Below, one piece after another: positions 39,076 to 54,000 of a DNA stretch of 64,000 nucleotides. Under the pieces are notes generated by a model. That model saw only the letters and a program-made list of their open reading frames with translations, had not been told where the DNA came from and did not search any database. Within the stretch, counting starts at the first letter, position 1. Each line of letters begins with the position of its first letter. Location of the stretch: assembly GCA_009760855.2 (NCBI GenBank), contig WPIO01000027.1, forward strand, positions 1,992,501 to 2,056,500. The letters are read 5' to 3'. The DNA is from Cristatella mucedo. Taxonomy: Eukaryota > Bryozoa > Phylactolaemata > Cristatellidae. The position numbers and the translations under genes were made by a program.

Positions 39076-42000
39076 CCTGTAAATATAATTAATAAACGCA
39101 CATTTTATTACAGCATTTGGTGGGTCTTTGTGATTCGTTCTTCGTATGCATGTACCTGCTTACACTATCCCTGCTGCTTGCTGTTGTTACCATCAATCAT
39201 TTGGTAAAGCTTTCTATGAAGCATCTGTAAAGTGCCTAGAAAGAGATTAAGTGCTCTGGAGGTGCTATAAAATGTATTATTATCATTACTATTATTTGTG
39301 TAGCGACCTAAGACAACTTAATCTCCATACAGACATATACAGACACCATCATGAGGCTAACCAGACATCTGACAGGAAATGACAGCAACGAATAACTCTG
39401 GGTTTTGTGCAGGGAAAGTTACAGTTCAAGTTATTTGCAACTTGTCAAAAAATGGCATCTACCCAGCAAAGGCGTCGAGCATCAGATTAAAGAAGCCGAT
39501 TACAAGCCCGGATGGGGCACGGTCTGCCTAATGCCGCTGGCCTTGGCACTGCCACCAGGCACAGGAAGCAAGCAGAGTTGAATTAGCACTAGCTAAAACA
39601 TCCTAGTTGAAGTCAGCAGTTCACCAGTTCACGGTGTTTCGACGAACAAAACAGAAGACGTGCGCAGCATGGGGGTGCGCGGCATGGACCAGCACAGCAG
39701 CATGGCACACCTGATGGACAAGGCGAGCACGCCGAGCTTCCAGCGCTGCTGTAGGTGCCAGCTGTGCACGGCTGGGCCACCGCAGCTGCAGACGAGCAGC
39801 TGGAGCCTAAAACGTGAAGGCAAATGAAACTTATGACCCACTCAAGTTTGCCAGCTTCCACAATGACAACTGGATTATACTTTATTGCAACAGGTGCATG
39901 CACCCAACTGCCAGGCAGCAATCTCGAGAAGATCTGCAGTCGAATGTTCTGTTCTGGCCAGCCGGAAGCTTTCCAAGCTGTTGATGATGACATACAAGGC
40001 ACTCACAGGCCTCGAGGCACTGTGATCCATTGATATTTGCCCAAACGGTCCATAAGCAGCCAGAGGATTAACCGAATAAGCAAGCAGGTAAATCCAATTA
40101 AAATCATCGGCATCGGGCCATTCTTTATTCCCAGCTTGTGGCCCTAATTAGAGATGCCTAGGTTATCAAAAAAGTTGGTCAGAGCAAGGAGAAGGCAACG
40201 CGATTGATGCCACAGCATAAAACTGCAACAATTTGCCTTCCCCTTCTCCTGCACTATAAGCCGACCCGAAAATATTTCAGAACTCATCTCTTCCGGCACC
40301 AATAGAATCCTGGAGCTCTTTGGAGCCCTGCAAGGAAGCAGGCTCAAACTCGAGGGCACATGTCACTGCTCACTAAGTTCATTCGTTTTCCCACTAGCTG
40401 CCAACAATGAGGACTGCAATTCCGAAGCTGCAACCCGATCCTATCCAAGATATTTTAGCAGCTCGTGGTCACAGATGACATCAGCACAGCATTAGATGTT
40501 AGTGGCAGCTGCCCCGGCCGTCGCAGCCAGCTCCCCAAAGCATGATCCTAGGTGGCATGCTTGGGTGCAGACCAGCATACCTGCAGGACAAAGCGTGCAT
40601 GTAGCTGCACCGGCCGACGAGTAGCTGCCCGTAGGACAGGGCGTTGGAGATGCGGTCGCGCTCAGAGAGCATTCATAGCCTGAAAAAATGCACGCAGCAT
40701 CGTGCCTGTTATCTGCCACCCGAATTGTGTATGCACGATGCATCCCACACCAATATCTTGCATCTCATAGCAATGGCAGTCCAAAATCTAGCAGCAATAC
40801 ACCAGTGCAACATGGTAAAGACGTAAGCCCTATCCCAAAGCATAAAACCAAAGGCTAAAACTATGGAGAGGGCGGTCAGCTGCATAAAGAACATTCCCAC
40901 GACTTGCCCTATTAGGCAACCAGCGACAGCCGAGTCTCTTCAATAAAGCTAAGGACCTTTTAAAATGAAAATCAGATTTGTATAGCATACAGCATCTCTT
41001 ATCTCTTTATAAGCACTTTAGTTTTTCAGTAAGGGAATTCCCCCAATAGTTAGTGATAGCATGCAAAGTTTCAGCTTGCATGTATGTCCGTTTGTAACTC
41101 CACAAAGCCATGCAGACTATATGGGTAATACACAGGAGATTTTTGTATAGCGCACTCACAGCCTAAGCGGCTTTCGGTACGCATTCGGTAGCCAACAGAC
41201 TTCATCTCATGCAACAAAGAGAAATTGGGAAGCATAGCAGAGTCAGATCAGTTGAGGTAGTGAGTAGCATGGAAGTAGCAGCACAGGACAGCTGAAAAGG
41301 ATGAGCCGTAGTCGGCAGCAGGAGAATAGTTGTCGTTGCATAAGAGTTATGGCAGCGAGTTCCACAGTCTAAGACCTGCTTCGGTCGCCAACGGTCTTTA
41401 AGCAGAGGAATGGAACAGCTAATTCATTGTCCATACAAGACCTGAGGGCACGAAGAGGCTGAAGCTGGTGCAGCAGTTCAGCTAGGTACGGATGAGCCAA
41501 ACAGTGGCAGGCGAAGTGGGTCAGAGTAAGAACTTTGCTCTGTATCCATTGATCAACCGGCAGCCATCCTAGCTCTTTTAGCAAAGGATATACGTGGTCA
41601 AACCTCTGGGACTTGAGGACTAGCCTTGCAGCCATATTCATAGTCAGCTGCAGTGGCCAAGTTGCTTTCCTTGGTAGCCCAGCCAAAAGGGAATTACAAT
41701 AATCAAGCCAAGACAGAACTAAGGAGCTAGTTAAATTTTTTGCAAGCCTCTGTGGAAGACACCTCGTAATCTTAGATAGGGATCAGGCGTGACGGCTAGC
41801 TGTAGAAGCAGTCTTCTGAATGAAGCTTTTGAAGTTTAGGCAGCTGTTAAAAACGACACCTAAATTTCGACCACGTGGTGATGATCGCACAACAGCATCA
41901 CCTATTAGAAGAGCAAAGCTTTTTAATCCAGCCACATGCTTAGGGTATCCTATGAGCAGCAAAATCGTTTTTATCGTCATTTAGTTTCAAGAATTTTTAC

Positions 42001-45000
42001 GACATCCCGGGTCGAATGTCAGCAAGGCAAGTATTAAGTTGGTCATTTGCTGCAGCAGATTCCGACGGTTTGAATGACAAATACAGATGAGCATCGTCAG
42101 CATAAAGGTGATATCCTATTCCATGGGCCTTCGTCACCTTTCCCAGAGGTTGAGTATAAATGGAGAACACCAAGGAACCAAGGACGGATCCTTGAGGGAC
42201 GCTGCAGGTGACCTGACTCGTTTGTGAGACCTGACCCCCACACGACATGGATAAACACGATCAGACAAGTTCGATTTGAACCACGCCAGTGCCTCTTCTG
42301 CCAGACCGGTCGTTGTTCTCAATCGTTCAAGTAGAATATCGTGATCAATAGTGTCGAAAGCATCAGACAGATCTAGCAGAGCTAGGGCAGTGACATTCCC
42401 GTCGTCGTTGCCACGTAGAATTTCATTGTTAACACGGAGGAGAGCAGTTTCGGTAGAGTGCTGCCTCTTGAAACCTGATTGAAATGTTTCTGACATTCCA
42501 TTATTTTCAATGTGTTCAACTAGCTGCTTAGCAACAATTTTTTCAAGAATCTTTGATAAGAAAGGAAGAAGGGAAACTGGGTAATAGTTTGCAAGGACCT
42601 CTGTATCTAATCCAGGCTTTTTTTGCACACTGCACAGTCCTGGAGAACTTCAGGAACCGGAAGACCTTAAAAATTTAAGGCTGGGTAAAGGTCATATGGC
42701 CGGCTGCTCTAGCAGCAGAAGCTGGCACAAGTTCTAGGCACACTGAGTGTGCAGACCTAGACAGCTGGTTGCTGGCCATCTTAGCTGTTTGGGACAACAG
42801 CTAGAATGACTGCCTCAAATCAACAAAAACCTGCAAGGCAAGCTCATCTGAGTGGTTAAATGCTGCTAAGCCATGTCTCTTAGCAAGTCCGGCTGAAGGA
42901 ATAAAGAAACATCACTGCTACACTTACATTTGGCTAAGCAAGAATGCCATAAAGTTGCTTTCAAAATAAGTGTGTTGCCAGCTATGACAACAACAACACA
43001 AAAAATGCTGTAATCGACCAGCTTCAGAACCCTTAGTGGTGTTTGCCATGTCCGATGAACAGGGAAGCCCTTAGTTACTCCAAGCCTGCAATCAATGCGG
43101 TTGTGATCGCTTAATTGAGCAGCTATGTACCCTCCCAAAACGGAGTAAATTCCCCCTAGCCACGACCCTCGAATAACAACTTGAACCGAGGCTGTGCATT
43201 CAACCATAGCACATTGAATTTTCATTCTCTGGTATTTGCTGCTGCAATCGCTGAGCTGAGAGCTAGTGATCTCTGTCGACAGCTTTCCATTGGCTTCAAA
43301 TTAAAGTGACTAGCACTTGGCTGTCTCTCTTTCCTGAACAACAAAGTGAAATCCAATACGACAGGCAGACGTAGGTACATGTAGGTACACGGTAGGTACA
43401 CGGCAGTACTTTCACTAGGTTCAACTTTATTAACAACCTCTACAATAAGCTAGCTTGTTCAGCTAGTGAGTCCATTACAATTACATAACACGTGTGTTAT
43501 ACTAATTATATAATCATTACTCAAGATTGTTACACAATAAAGCATTGCAATTACATGCTGTTGGCACTACCACTTATGCAATAACGTGTTATTGCACAAC
43601 GGTTATTGCATAATGACATGCTTAAGAACTTCACAGAACTATGTAAAAACAGAGTTTTCAGAGGGATGTCATAAAAGCATTCCACTAGGTTGCACTATCT
43701 GCACTATGACCTCCATTGCAATTTTAGTTCAAACCCCTTTCTTGCTTTTTCACATTCTTTGACATCTGGAAACAAATTTTTAATTAAATGGATGTTAACT
43801 ATTCAGAAAATTGAGAATATGCATTGAAGTAAACTGAGAAGAAAGAAGTTTAATTAAATGTTGTGGAATTTTAGCTAATTAATTCCTTTTTCTTTTTGTT
43901 CGGCAGAAGCAATGCTGCTTATTTCACCTGTTATTGCTGGCTTGACTGCGACATTCATAGAGCATCATGAGCAAGTCATTCGGCTTTTTCTACTTCCATT
44001 TATCGGGAATGTTGAGTGAGAGCTGTGTGATGACATTTATCACCCACAAACAGATTTGAGCCATGTGTAAGTTTAACGTTTGCACTGCTGAGCTCAGTGT
44101 TCACCAGTTTTGTCAAATTGACAGTGCACTATGTTCATTTTCCGGAAGCAGAACGGAATTTTAGCTAGATCTGCTGATTTTTTCAAAATGTTCCCGTTCT
44201 GCTTGCAAACTGAAATCTAGTCGACTCATATAATTAATGTTGAAGTGCTCGAGACCAATAAACTAAAGTCAGTGCTGACTAGCTAGCCATGCTGACCAAT
44301 GAAAAGAGAGCTTATAATTTGCACTCCAACACAGGCAATTGAAATAAGAAATTGACTTTAAAATGTGATTTAAAATTAACATCCTTTTTTGTGTGCATGC
44401 ATGCCCTGTAAACTGTGAATGATCTACAGGTTTCCATGAGCAGGACTAGTTCTATCCTTAGAAGTTCGCGAATGTGAACACTGTAACGATTTGGAGAAGC
44501 AGCTGAAGCAAGCGCAGCTTCAGCTGCTTCTCGACTATCGTTATAGTCGACCATCATCTTTGTACAGCAGATCTTGGTGAAGCAAGATCCAATGATGGAA
44601 AAAGCTGGCACAGCAACTGAGCGAGCATCGATAAGGACGAAGCAATAAGGAGTGACGCAGATAGATACCTGCAGGGCATTGACTGCACGCTGCACTCCCG
44701 TTTGCCCTGTACGATCCAGTGCCGCACGCCGTGCACGTGCTATTGTCGACGCCCAGCACGTAGCCAGCTTGGCAAATATACTGAAAGTAGAACAACATCA
44801 GTGGAGCAGCAAAGTCCTAGACACACACTCTCAGCTTTCCGGGACCGGCGTGCAGGTTAGTGCACAGAGCACAGAGTGCCCGACTTCTCGAGCTGCAGGG
44901 CAAGCTGAGCCGTTTACCCACAGATCATCTCATTCAGGCCATGTCACCAACTCTGATGCTAGTTTGTCAAATATGCAATCCAAGCAGACGGAAGTGTGAA

Positions 45001-48000
45001 TACAATTACTTCACTTTATTGAGCTCAGCTGTCCCATTCCTCCGCTTAAAGACCGTTGGTGATAGAAGCTTTAGCTCTGCAGGTCCTAGACTGTGGAACT
45101 TGCTGCCACAATTCTTACGCCACGACAACTACTCTTCTACTGCCGACTATGGCACGTCCTTTTCAGCGGTCCTGAGCTGCTATTTCTATACTACTCACTA
45201 CCTCAACTGCTCTCCTGACTCTGCTATGCTTTCTACTTTTTCTTTGTTGCGTGAGACGACGTCTGTTGGCTACCGAATGCGTACCGAAAGCTGCTTAGGC
45301 TGTGAGTGCGCTATACAAAACTATCCTTCGTAACACCCACATGGTCTTTATGACTTTGTGGAGTTACAGACGGAGATAAATTACATTAAATAGGATGTGC
45401 AACAGCTGAGCTGCAGCGAATGACTAGTTCTGTACACATATACCAGGTGCAGCCGTAAGTCACCGGAGTTATTCGTCCTACCTGCCAAATCAGCTGCCCC
45501 GGTCCTTGGTCCCCACCCCCCCTATAAGCACACATTTTGTAGCAAACTTACACAATGATTGAGGAGTAGATAGTCTGCCCAGCAGATCTGTGAGGGTGGT
45601 GCTACATCAGTTTCTACTCTGCATGGGCCGACCGGCACACTCCCTAGGGCAGGCTATGCAGATGGAGTTTAGGGGTTGGCCTATCGCTGGAGCGCTATCC
45701 GGGACATGCCATACCAGCCAGCCCATCCTGCTTCAAATATGAGGATCATCAAAGGCATTGAAAAAGTCGAGGTGGCCTTATGCTGCTCGAGAGACAAGGC
45801 AGGGACTGCAAAATTTTTAAAAAAAAATGGGTGCAAGAAGGTGAATCGCTCAAGTAGAGCGCTCCCCCCCCCCAACGCGGCTGGCGCTACTCCTACTTAC
45901 GACAGGTGCTTGGTCCGTCGCAGGACACGAGTAGCCGTTCGGGCACGACTGGCACACGTCACTGCCGGCAGCTGAGTAGGTTCCAGCCGTGCAAGCAACC
46001 AGCTGGCTGGTGCTGGGGCAGGCGTAGCCCGCCGGACAGATGGTGCATGCAGCTGCACCTCCGAGGCTCACCGTACCGAGCGGACAAGGAGTGCATGCGT
46101 CGGCACTGGCGCTGCCGGCGCTAGCAGATGCTGCGCCAGCAGGGCAGGGGCTGTAGGGCTGGTCTGTGCCCAGGCAGCTGCAAAACAAACCCAGGTGCCC
46201 TTGACCGTTCGAGTTGTCAGCAGCAGCAGCAGTGGTGGCAGTAGCACAGCATCAGCGGCTACAGCAACAGTCAACAGTAGCACCGCAAGTGATGGCAGCA
46301 GCCGCTGGCCAAGAAGGCCATCAAGGCTGAGCATGGTTCTACTCGCTAGCCGTGGTGGCACACTAGATAAGGCGGTTGCTTTTCACGACCCCGTGGGTTC
46401 GAATCTTGTGGTGGGTAATCTTTCATTGCCTCTGCAAGCGATGGTGATAGCCGTAGAAACCCTTCTGTCTATATACAAAAGAAGCTGTTGAATCAACTAG
46501 TATTTTTTCTTTTTAATTTTTTATCTTATTTTTTTATTTACTTTTACTTCTTGGCTCAGACGGAGGCTGGAAGTAGAGTGGAAGGGTGGAAGCCACGAAT
46601 ATATGCACAAAGGCTTGGTCTTCTTTATTGCTAGGAAAGGCAAAGTGTACGGCAGACAAAATCCACTTTCCCGTTCACCGGGAGGTGTATCGTTGAGGGC
46701 CATTTTCTGACCTCCCTAACAAAAGATGTATTCCCATGAACACTCTTAAGGTGAAGCAAGAGGCTAAACGGAAGCAAAACAGCAGGAAACCGGCCGTGTA
46801 AACTTCTCACAAGAAGGAAGACCAATGCACAACCAAAGAGATACTAACCACAAACAGGCAGCTAAAGTTGGGACCACTTAAGTGAGTCACGTGGTTCTTG
46901 TTTGGGGGGCCCTTCGTGCAAGTATGGCATATCTATATATCAGTCTGCTCTTTACAAGCAACCAAACAGTTAGCATGTTAAACTAACAGCATTGCAAACA
47001 CTCGAAAATCGACCAGCCATCTCTCTTACCGTTTAAAGTGACATTGAAGTATGCTTTACTGACACTACCCATTACAAATATTGCAGAACAACTTGGCCCA
47101 AGCTAATTTTTGTACTACCACAAGTTCGGCTTGAGGGCTTTAATAGTGAAAGATGCCATGGAATTTCCTTTTGCTGGTCCTAACTTTGCAGCAAATGTAA
47201 AGCGCCTAGAAAGAGATTAAGTTCTCTGAGGGCGCTTTATCAAGTGCAATATTATTATTACTAACTCTCCAAACAGCATATAAACTTATCACAGAGTACA
47301 TCCTGGCCTCTTCATCTCACATGGCTGTCAAAGACCAGTGCATAGCTGCGCACACAGACGATGAAGTTTTCTCGGTGCTAGTGGCAACGTAATAATGCAA
47401 TCTGCACTTATCTCATCTCGTGGAAGAGTTGAATGTACAATAGCATTAGCATTGTGGGCTACACACTTGCAACATCAATAGTGACATGTTAGTCCCAAAT
47501 CCAAAGGAGTGAACCTCATGTTTCCGCCATTGAATCCCAACCACTTGTTAGACATGGATGTTGGTCAGTACTACGAAATTATAGTCGGTGTTGCGCAAAA
47601 TAAAAAATTAAGTAGGAGATTCTATAGCACAGTCAATCTCACTGTGGCATTTAAAGGCAACGTTATGTGAATGAAGCTACAGCTTACTTGGTTGGTACAC
47701 CTACATAATATTCTTCTCTAGGTAGATATGGTGGATTTCTGATGCTGCTTCTGCCGTGAAACTAACGCACGAAACATTTTATCGGGTTATAAGAAAATCC
47801 CAGACCGTCCGTGCTGGGATGGGAGAGGTAGGTGGCAGTTTTGGGCCAGCCATGCATGCTGCAACCAGCAGCGGGGAAGCCTGAGTGTATTACAGACATC
47901 ACTTTAGGGTTTTCACTATCAAAAATTGATGCGAATCGCCTTCAAGTAGGAGACTGAAAGTAAATCTGAAGAGCTCGATCTCCATCCCAACCAATGACTT

Positions 48001-51000
48001 GGCAACAGCAAGCCATGCAGGGATTGAAAGCACTCAACAGGCAGAGGAGTACCTATGGTGAGGTGAGTGCAACTTGTGTCCTGGGCAACACTTAGATAGG
48101 GTTAACCGCCATGGTACACCCAGACAGCACTGCACTGCCAGAGCCGACGACCCCAACTGAAAACGTCGGCCGTTACATGACCTGAGGCTATGGGTCTGCT
48201 TGCTACCGACTTGCCGGCTCTTCTCTGGCAGGGTGGTTCAGTTGCTGCCTACCGATTACCGTGAACTAGCATAGATCTAGTCGTGCTTTGGTTTTTGGAA
48301 AAATAAGAAAGTATAGAGACCAGAGGATCTTTCGAATGTAGTCCTCAATATTTCCATTGCTTTTCAGATCATTGCAAAACATCCTAAGTTTCCATTGCAA
48401 GCTGTGAGTTATAATTCGGTAAGTTAAACAAATAATTTCGCATTTGAGAGCCTCCGTCGGTCAAGGTAGACACTGTGATCCTGTTCTGCTGAGCAAAGAA
48501 AATTAAGAAACTTGTTAAAACCGACTTTGAGCATATCATACAGCAATTTTTCTCTGTGAAAGTAAGGAGGGTGCAGTCGCAAATTTCATTTATTGCCTTC
48601 AAATGTAGATGGGAAGACATACGAGTTTGACACGTGATAAGACAGGCAGGGTCAGACTTGTCAAAAGTCACAGGTCAGAGGTCAGATGCAGGTTAAACTG
48701 GTAAGCAGTAGCTGGCCATTGCAGCCGTCGTCTGACTTTCTCGAACGATCGACACAATCTCGTATACATAAGTACCCTGCTCTAGCCAAAGATCAATGGT
48801 GCAACCCAACGCTGGCAAGCAGGTCGAAGAGAGCCATCCTAGCAAGGAATAACCAGTGGTCATTGTGCATCGTAGTGCATAAGCCGAGGCTAACTGGTTT
48901 ACCTGATGGAGACTAATTAGCGGTTAAGGTGCTGCCCAGACCAAGGTCTGACTGAGGTCGTGGGCTTGAGCCCCGAGGCATATGTGAAGCGCCTGAATAG
49001 AGATTAAGTTCTCTTGGGGCGCTATATAAATGAATTATATTATATTATTATTAATTTTTCTGTTCGAATAGGCACCGCAAATAAAAGATGAAAATCATGC
49101 CCACGGCTTATAGAAAATATAATATAATTCATTTGTATAGTGCCCCAAGAGAACTTAATCTCTATTCAGGCGCTTCACATATGCCTCCGGGCTCGAGCCC
49201 ACGACCTCAGCCAGACCTTGGTCGGGGACTAGCACTAGCACCTTAACGACTGGACCAAACCAGCAAGCAGCATAAGCTTTCAGCTCTGCCAGTGTGGTCC
49301 GTGGCAGTGGTGATTGTGGTTTCGTACACAGCCTGGTCGAGTCCTAGTGGGCAATGAGCCTGTTATCCAGGAAGTGGGAAATCTCGGACGTAAGAGCAGT
49401 GTAGTCGGTATAATGGCTAGACAAACCAACCTGTTTGTGTAGGCCCTAAACAAGCAACCCTTATCGCCAGTGTTGTGGAGACAGGCCAGGTGCTGCAGCT
49501 TAATTACTCCACAACAAAAGCCGAACAGGCTTAGTCAAAAGATATAGAAAGGGCATACATTCCTTTTGCAAGCCACAGAATGCTAGCCGAATAAGGTTAC
49601 GGCCTTTCTGGCTGACTACCTGACTGATTGCAACCTCCACATCTTACAACACAGCACCTGCAGCCAATCACGACCTCTGCAGCTAGCCCCCAGTCCTGAA
49701 CAAGTGTCATCTTGAGGGTGGCTCAAAAACCAGCCATCAGGTAGGCAGAGGCGATCTTGCTGGCACAGTAGCAGCATCAAGTCGCGGGTAGACGACAATT
49801 TAATAAAATGTCACGTATCAGAACAGCCTACCGGTACAACCGGCACACATAAGAACAGGCCACCTTGTGCCCTACAACTATGCATGGGGTACACCACTGA
49901 TGCTACATACAGCATCACATCCGTGACCCCAAGACGACCATGCCGTCTTCGACGGACATGCTATTGGATAACAGCTACAGTGGCAACGGTAGCTGCTCTG
50001 TTTGCTAAGCAGGGGCAGTAACAGCAGCCTTGATCAGAAGGGCATGGCTAGCCTGAGGCTAGGCTGCCGCAAGCCAGCGCATGTGTGCGTGCTTGCATTA
50101 AAGTGTGTGCATGCGAGTGTGTGAGCGCCTGCTGCGTGCTGCGAACGGCAGGCATGTAGCACTCACTAATATCCTGGCATGCAGATGTGGCAGGCCGTCG
50201 TATTCGCATCGAAGTACTGGCCAGCAGTACAATTCGCAGCCGAGCACCCATCGCTACCGAGGACTCCTGCAACAAACAATTAGGTCCGGCATATGCTGAT
50301 TTGCTGACACGGCAGACACATTTTAGGCTGGCAAGACAGATCTCGCACTGCTGCTATAGCATGTTTGCCGAATCAATTCATCGCTTTAGCAGCTGGAAGG
50401 ATTCTCTTGAAACGTTGACCAACTCTAACGGAGGACTTTCTTGGGTTGTGCTGTGGAGGGCGGCGAGTGGGAAGCTACAGCTGGTGCTGAAGTCAGGCAG
50501 GGCGGGTGGCTCAGCCGGTCAGTCAGCAGGTGCCACATTCCTCCCACATTTCTGATAGCAAACAAAGGGCCGAGCTCGGCAGATTAAACAGCCTAGTTCA
50601 TGTAGCTGCAAAAAAAAGCCTTGCAGCTGCTATCACTTTGCTTACAGCAGGCAATTAAAGATTGCTTGCTGCAGATATCGAACACCCGACTTCGGTCATG
50701 AAGAGCTAGTGCCTTGCCTCTGGGCTGAGACCCGTGGTACTAGCTACCGTGCTGTAAGCCGGTCAATGGTTTGAGGCACCCTACATGACTTTAAGGACAA
50801 TCCCCAGACACTATCTCCGCTCCACTATCTCTGCTGGCCGAATTTGAGTGGTCAGGAGTACCGACTCAAGCGTACAAACAGCTTACAGTAAATGACGAGT
50901 GGACGGCTCGAACGGTCCACACCGACAGGGTGTCACTGTTAACTTCACACATTGTATGTGTATACAGATAAGGACTATATTGTAGGTGTATACAGATAGT

Positions 51001-54000
51001 CTTCTTTGCCTCGATGGGGCAGCCAATAGGTATCACTGGAGGCGTGGCAGCCGAGTCTCTGCCAGGTTTGCTAGTGTCGGCCAACTGCTAGGAGATTGCT
51101 AAAAGCTTCGGAAGCTGAGAACACTGGGAGCTTACTTCCTCGCCTTCGAGAGCTACCGCCAAGAAGTGAGCAGCAGCAGCGCTGCAGTACACAAAAGAAG
51201 ATATCTGATGACAAGCCTCACCAGAGTAGAGCCGTTATGACCAAAATGTCCAATATCAGATGCATCAAATCGCTATTACAATTTCCTTTCACAACTGCGA
51301 CAACTGGGACTATAAGACCACAGCTGCAGTTTCGGTCAGGGAGCTGGCTACGCTTTCTGCCTCTACAGCTCTCACCCCTATGCAGATCAGCGTATTACCC
51401 CAGCTCTAAGCGCTAGTATCAAGTCAGGTAAGAAATCGGGTGAAAGGCAACGCTCCGGCTTAGCAGAAATCCCTGCCCGCGTGCTGCTGACTTATGCACT
51501 GCAGTCGGTGGGAGAGCTGCTGCGGCAGATGGCTTCACTAAGCTGGTGTGATATTAGGTCCAGTAAGCTGTTACTGTGCAGTCGAGGTCCACATGGTAAT
51601 ACCTTACAACGTTTAGCCCATGGTGATGTGGTACTCGGGCAGTGGTTTAGGCCAGTGCAGGAGCCCATGACCAAGATCTAACCAGGAGCTGAAGCAAAGT
51701 CAAGCCAGCCAATGACCTCCCCAGATCGCCCTAGCTAATCAATACAGGATTCCCATCCCATTGTTTGCCCTAACTGCAATTAATAATACATCACCGTCAT
51801 GGTCTGAGATGAAAGCTTTATCAGGCCATAGTGTGTGCTGAGTCGGTGCAGAAAAGGCACACACATGGCATCAATTGAGAATTCAGGATAGTTTGAGGAG
51901 ATCCAGTAGCCGAGATGTTCACGTTGTTGCACATCTAAAGAATGTGCATTTAGTACCGCCTCCCCTCCCAGTTGAAACAAAAACGTTGCAGCAAAGATTG
52001 AGTTACTGCTTTTAGTAAGAGTGCTACCGATGGCCCAAGCAAGGTGCTTTAAACACTTGCTGCTACCAGTCCCAGACCTGCTGGAGCGATTGACGGCAGA
52101 GGAACAATCAAACTGCCAGTCGAGGGTTGGAAGACAAACTGCAGCACAATCGTTTTGGATCTGAGGATCCGGAACAGTTCAGCTGCCGGTCACACAAACT
52201 ATGAAGAGTCCAATTACAAAATACAAGCCGGCCAGTGGTACTGCCTAGCCATTAGATAGATGCTCTTGGGTCGCATGGTATTCCTTAGACAGCTGAGACT
52301 TGTGGATGGGGGTCAGCAGGCCCTGGACCCCTTGATATGCAGGCCAAGCTGAGATCATGGGGCTCTTTCAGCTTCTTTTGAGTTGGTGGGGCAATAAGAC
52401 AACAAAACGTGTGACAACAAGAGCAGACGCATTGGGAAGCACTAGAAGACTCTCTGGCCACTGCAAAAAACTGCTAGAAAGACCTGTGAAGTCAATTAAA
52501 ACCATATCCTGAGCGTGGCCCTCATGTGCAGAGTTGTCTGACTAGCTGACTAGAAGCAAAATTACAAGCCAGAGGCAAAGCGATACTAAGCTTGCTTTCA
52601 AAATTGTTTAGCCTTCGGTGGTCCAACGGCTGAAAAAGAAAGGTTTGCACAGCAGGCCACCGACACAGCCACGAAGTGGACGAGTCTAGAGATCAATACG
52701 ACCAACGGTTGTCAGTTTCGTGGGCTGCTGCAGCAGCAGCCATACTGCCTGGCCTCTGGAGTGCACTTGAAAGCTCGGTCGCCCGAATTGGCCACCGGGC
52801 ACATGCCCTCACACTTCCTAGAGTAGCTGCTCCAGAGCAAGGTCAGATTTTGCCCCCTTGACTTGATCCTGGTACGTGCCCATTGTTGTTGCAACCAGTA
52901 CAGCGGCGATCAGCAGCTACACTCAAGCTTGCACACTCAAGCCTTCGCCACCTGGGACTTCTGCTACTTCTGCAGCTGCCTATAAGTGAGGACATCGAAT
53001 TACCTGATCCTACCGATCCTACCTGACACTTCGAAGGTCAGTCAAACGTGGCTCCATAAATGTAGCAATCCTGCTGCTAAGACCCTGGGCAAGGCGCTAA
53101 TGTTTGCAGCAGTGGCCAAGCCACCCTGGTGAATTTGTTAGGTATCAAGCCCAGTCAAATCGAATCTCGTGCACTGGTCTAAGCCATCGCCAGTGCAGCT
53201 GCTTTGCTTGTAAGTAGTAAGCAGCATGCTTTAACCAGCAAAGTGCAGCTAGTGCTGCCTACACGATTCTTTCCTATATGATTATTCCAACCGAATGTCT
53301 AGACAATCAGGTAAAATATGCCTTTCACCATCTGTAAGCATTAGTTCTCTTACTACATACTGCATAGGTTTAAGCATTATAACCTTTGAATGCATTACTG
53401 GTTGAGAGGCCAACAGTTTCCAGGGCATTGGAGCAGTGGATTCGAGAAGCGAAAAGTTACTTTCGGTGCATTTAATGCAGTCTTTCAGGACGAGCAATGC
53501 ATGGTGTCATACGTGCAGCGGCTTTGCTGTTAGGCCCATTATATAGCTTAAATAACATGGACAGCGCAGGGTCCCAGGCATCCCAGAATAAGCCAGCAGC
53601 AGCAGAGACCAAGCGAGCGAAATATCTCCGACTCCAAAACAATTGCTTTTTTCCTAAATTAAGCATACTTGCCTGCCTTCGATGATTGCTGTTTAACACG
53701 TTTGCTTAAGAAAATGTTGACAACCCAGGCATACCCTGATTTGGCCCTAGGATAAGATACTTGCCTTTAGCAATCAGGGTCACGGGCCAGAGTCCTAAGG
53801 CGCCTACGAAGCTCCCGGGTAGTGACTGAGGTCTCTTAGCTATACCGTAGCTAGACTGCAGCAATGCTAGACATGTATTTTGTGTCAGTGGACGACAAGG
53901 AGCTGGCCACAGCCCTTCAGTCCTGTCTCACCCCGCTCCTCTAGCTGCCTTTCTCCAGGACCTAGCATTCCTGAAAGAGGAGACTGTTAAGGATGTGTAT

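Noticed and set aside
49616-49798. Cysteine-containing minus frame in the intron between exons 3 and 2
   Set aside because: Exons 2 and 3 join directly with a perfect GYYC motif; this frame has no splice sites in the right phase.
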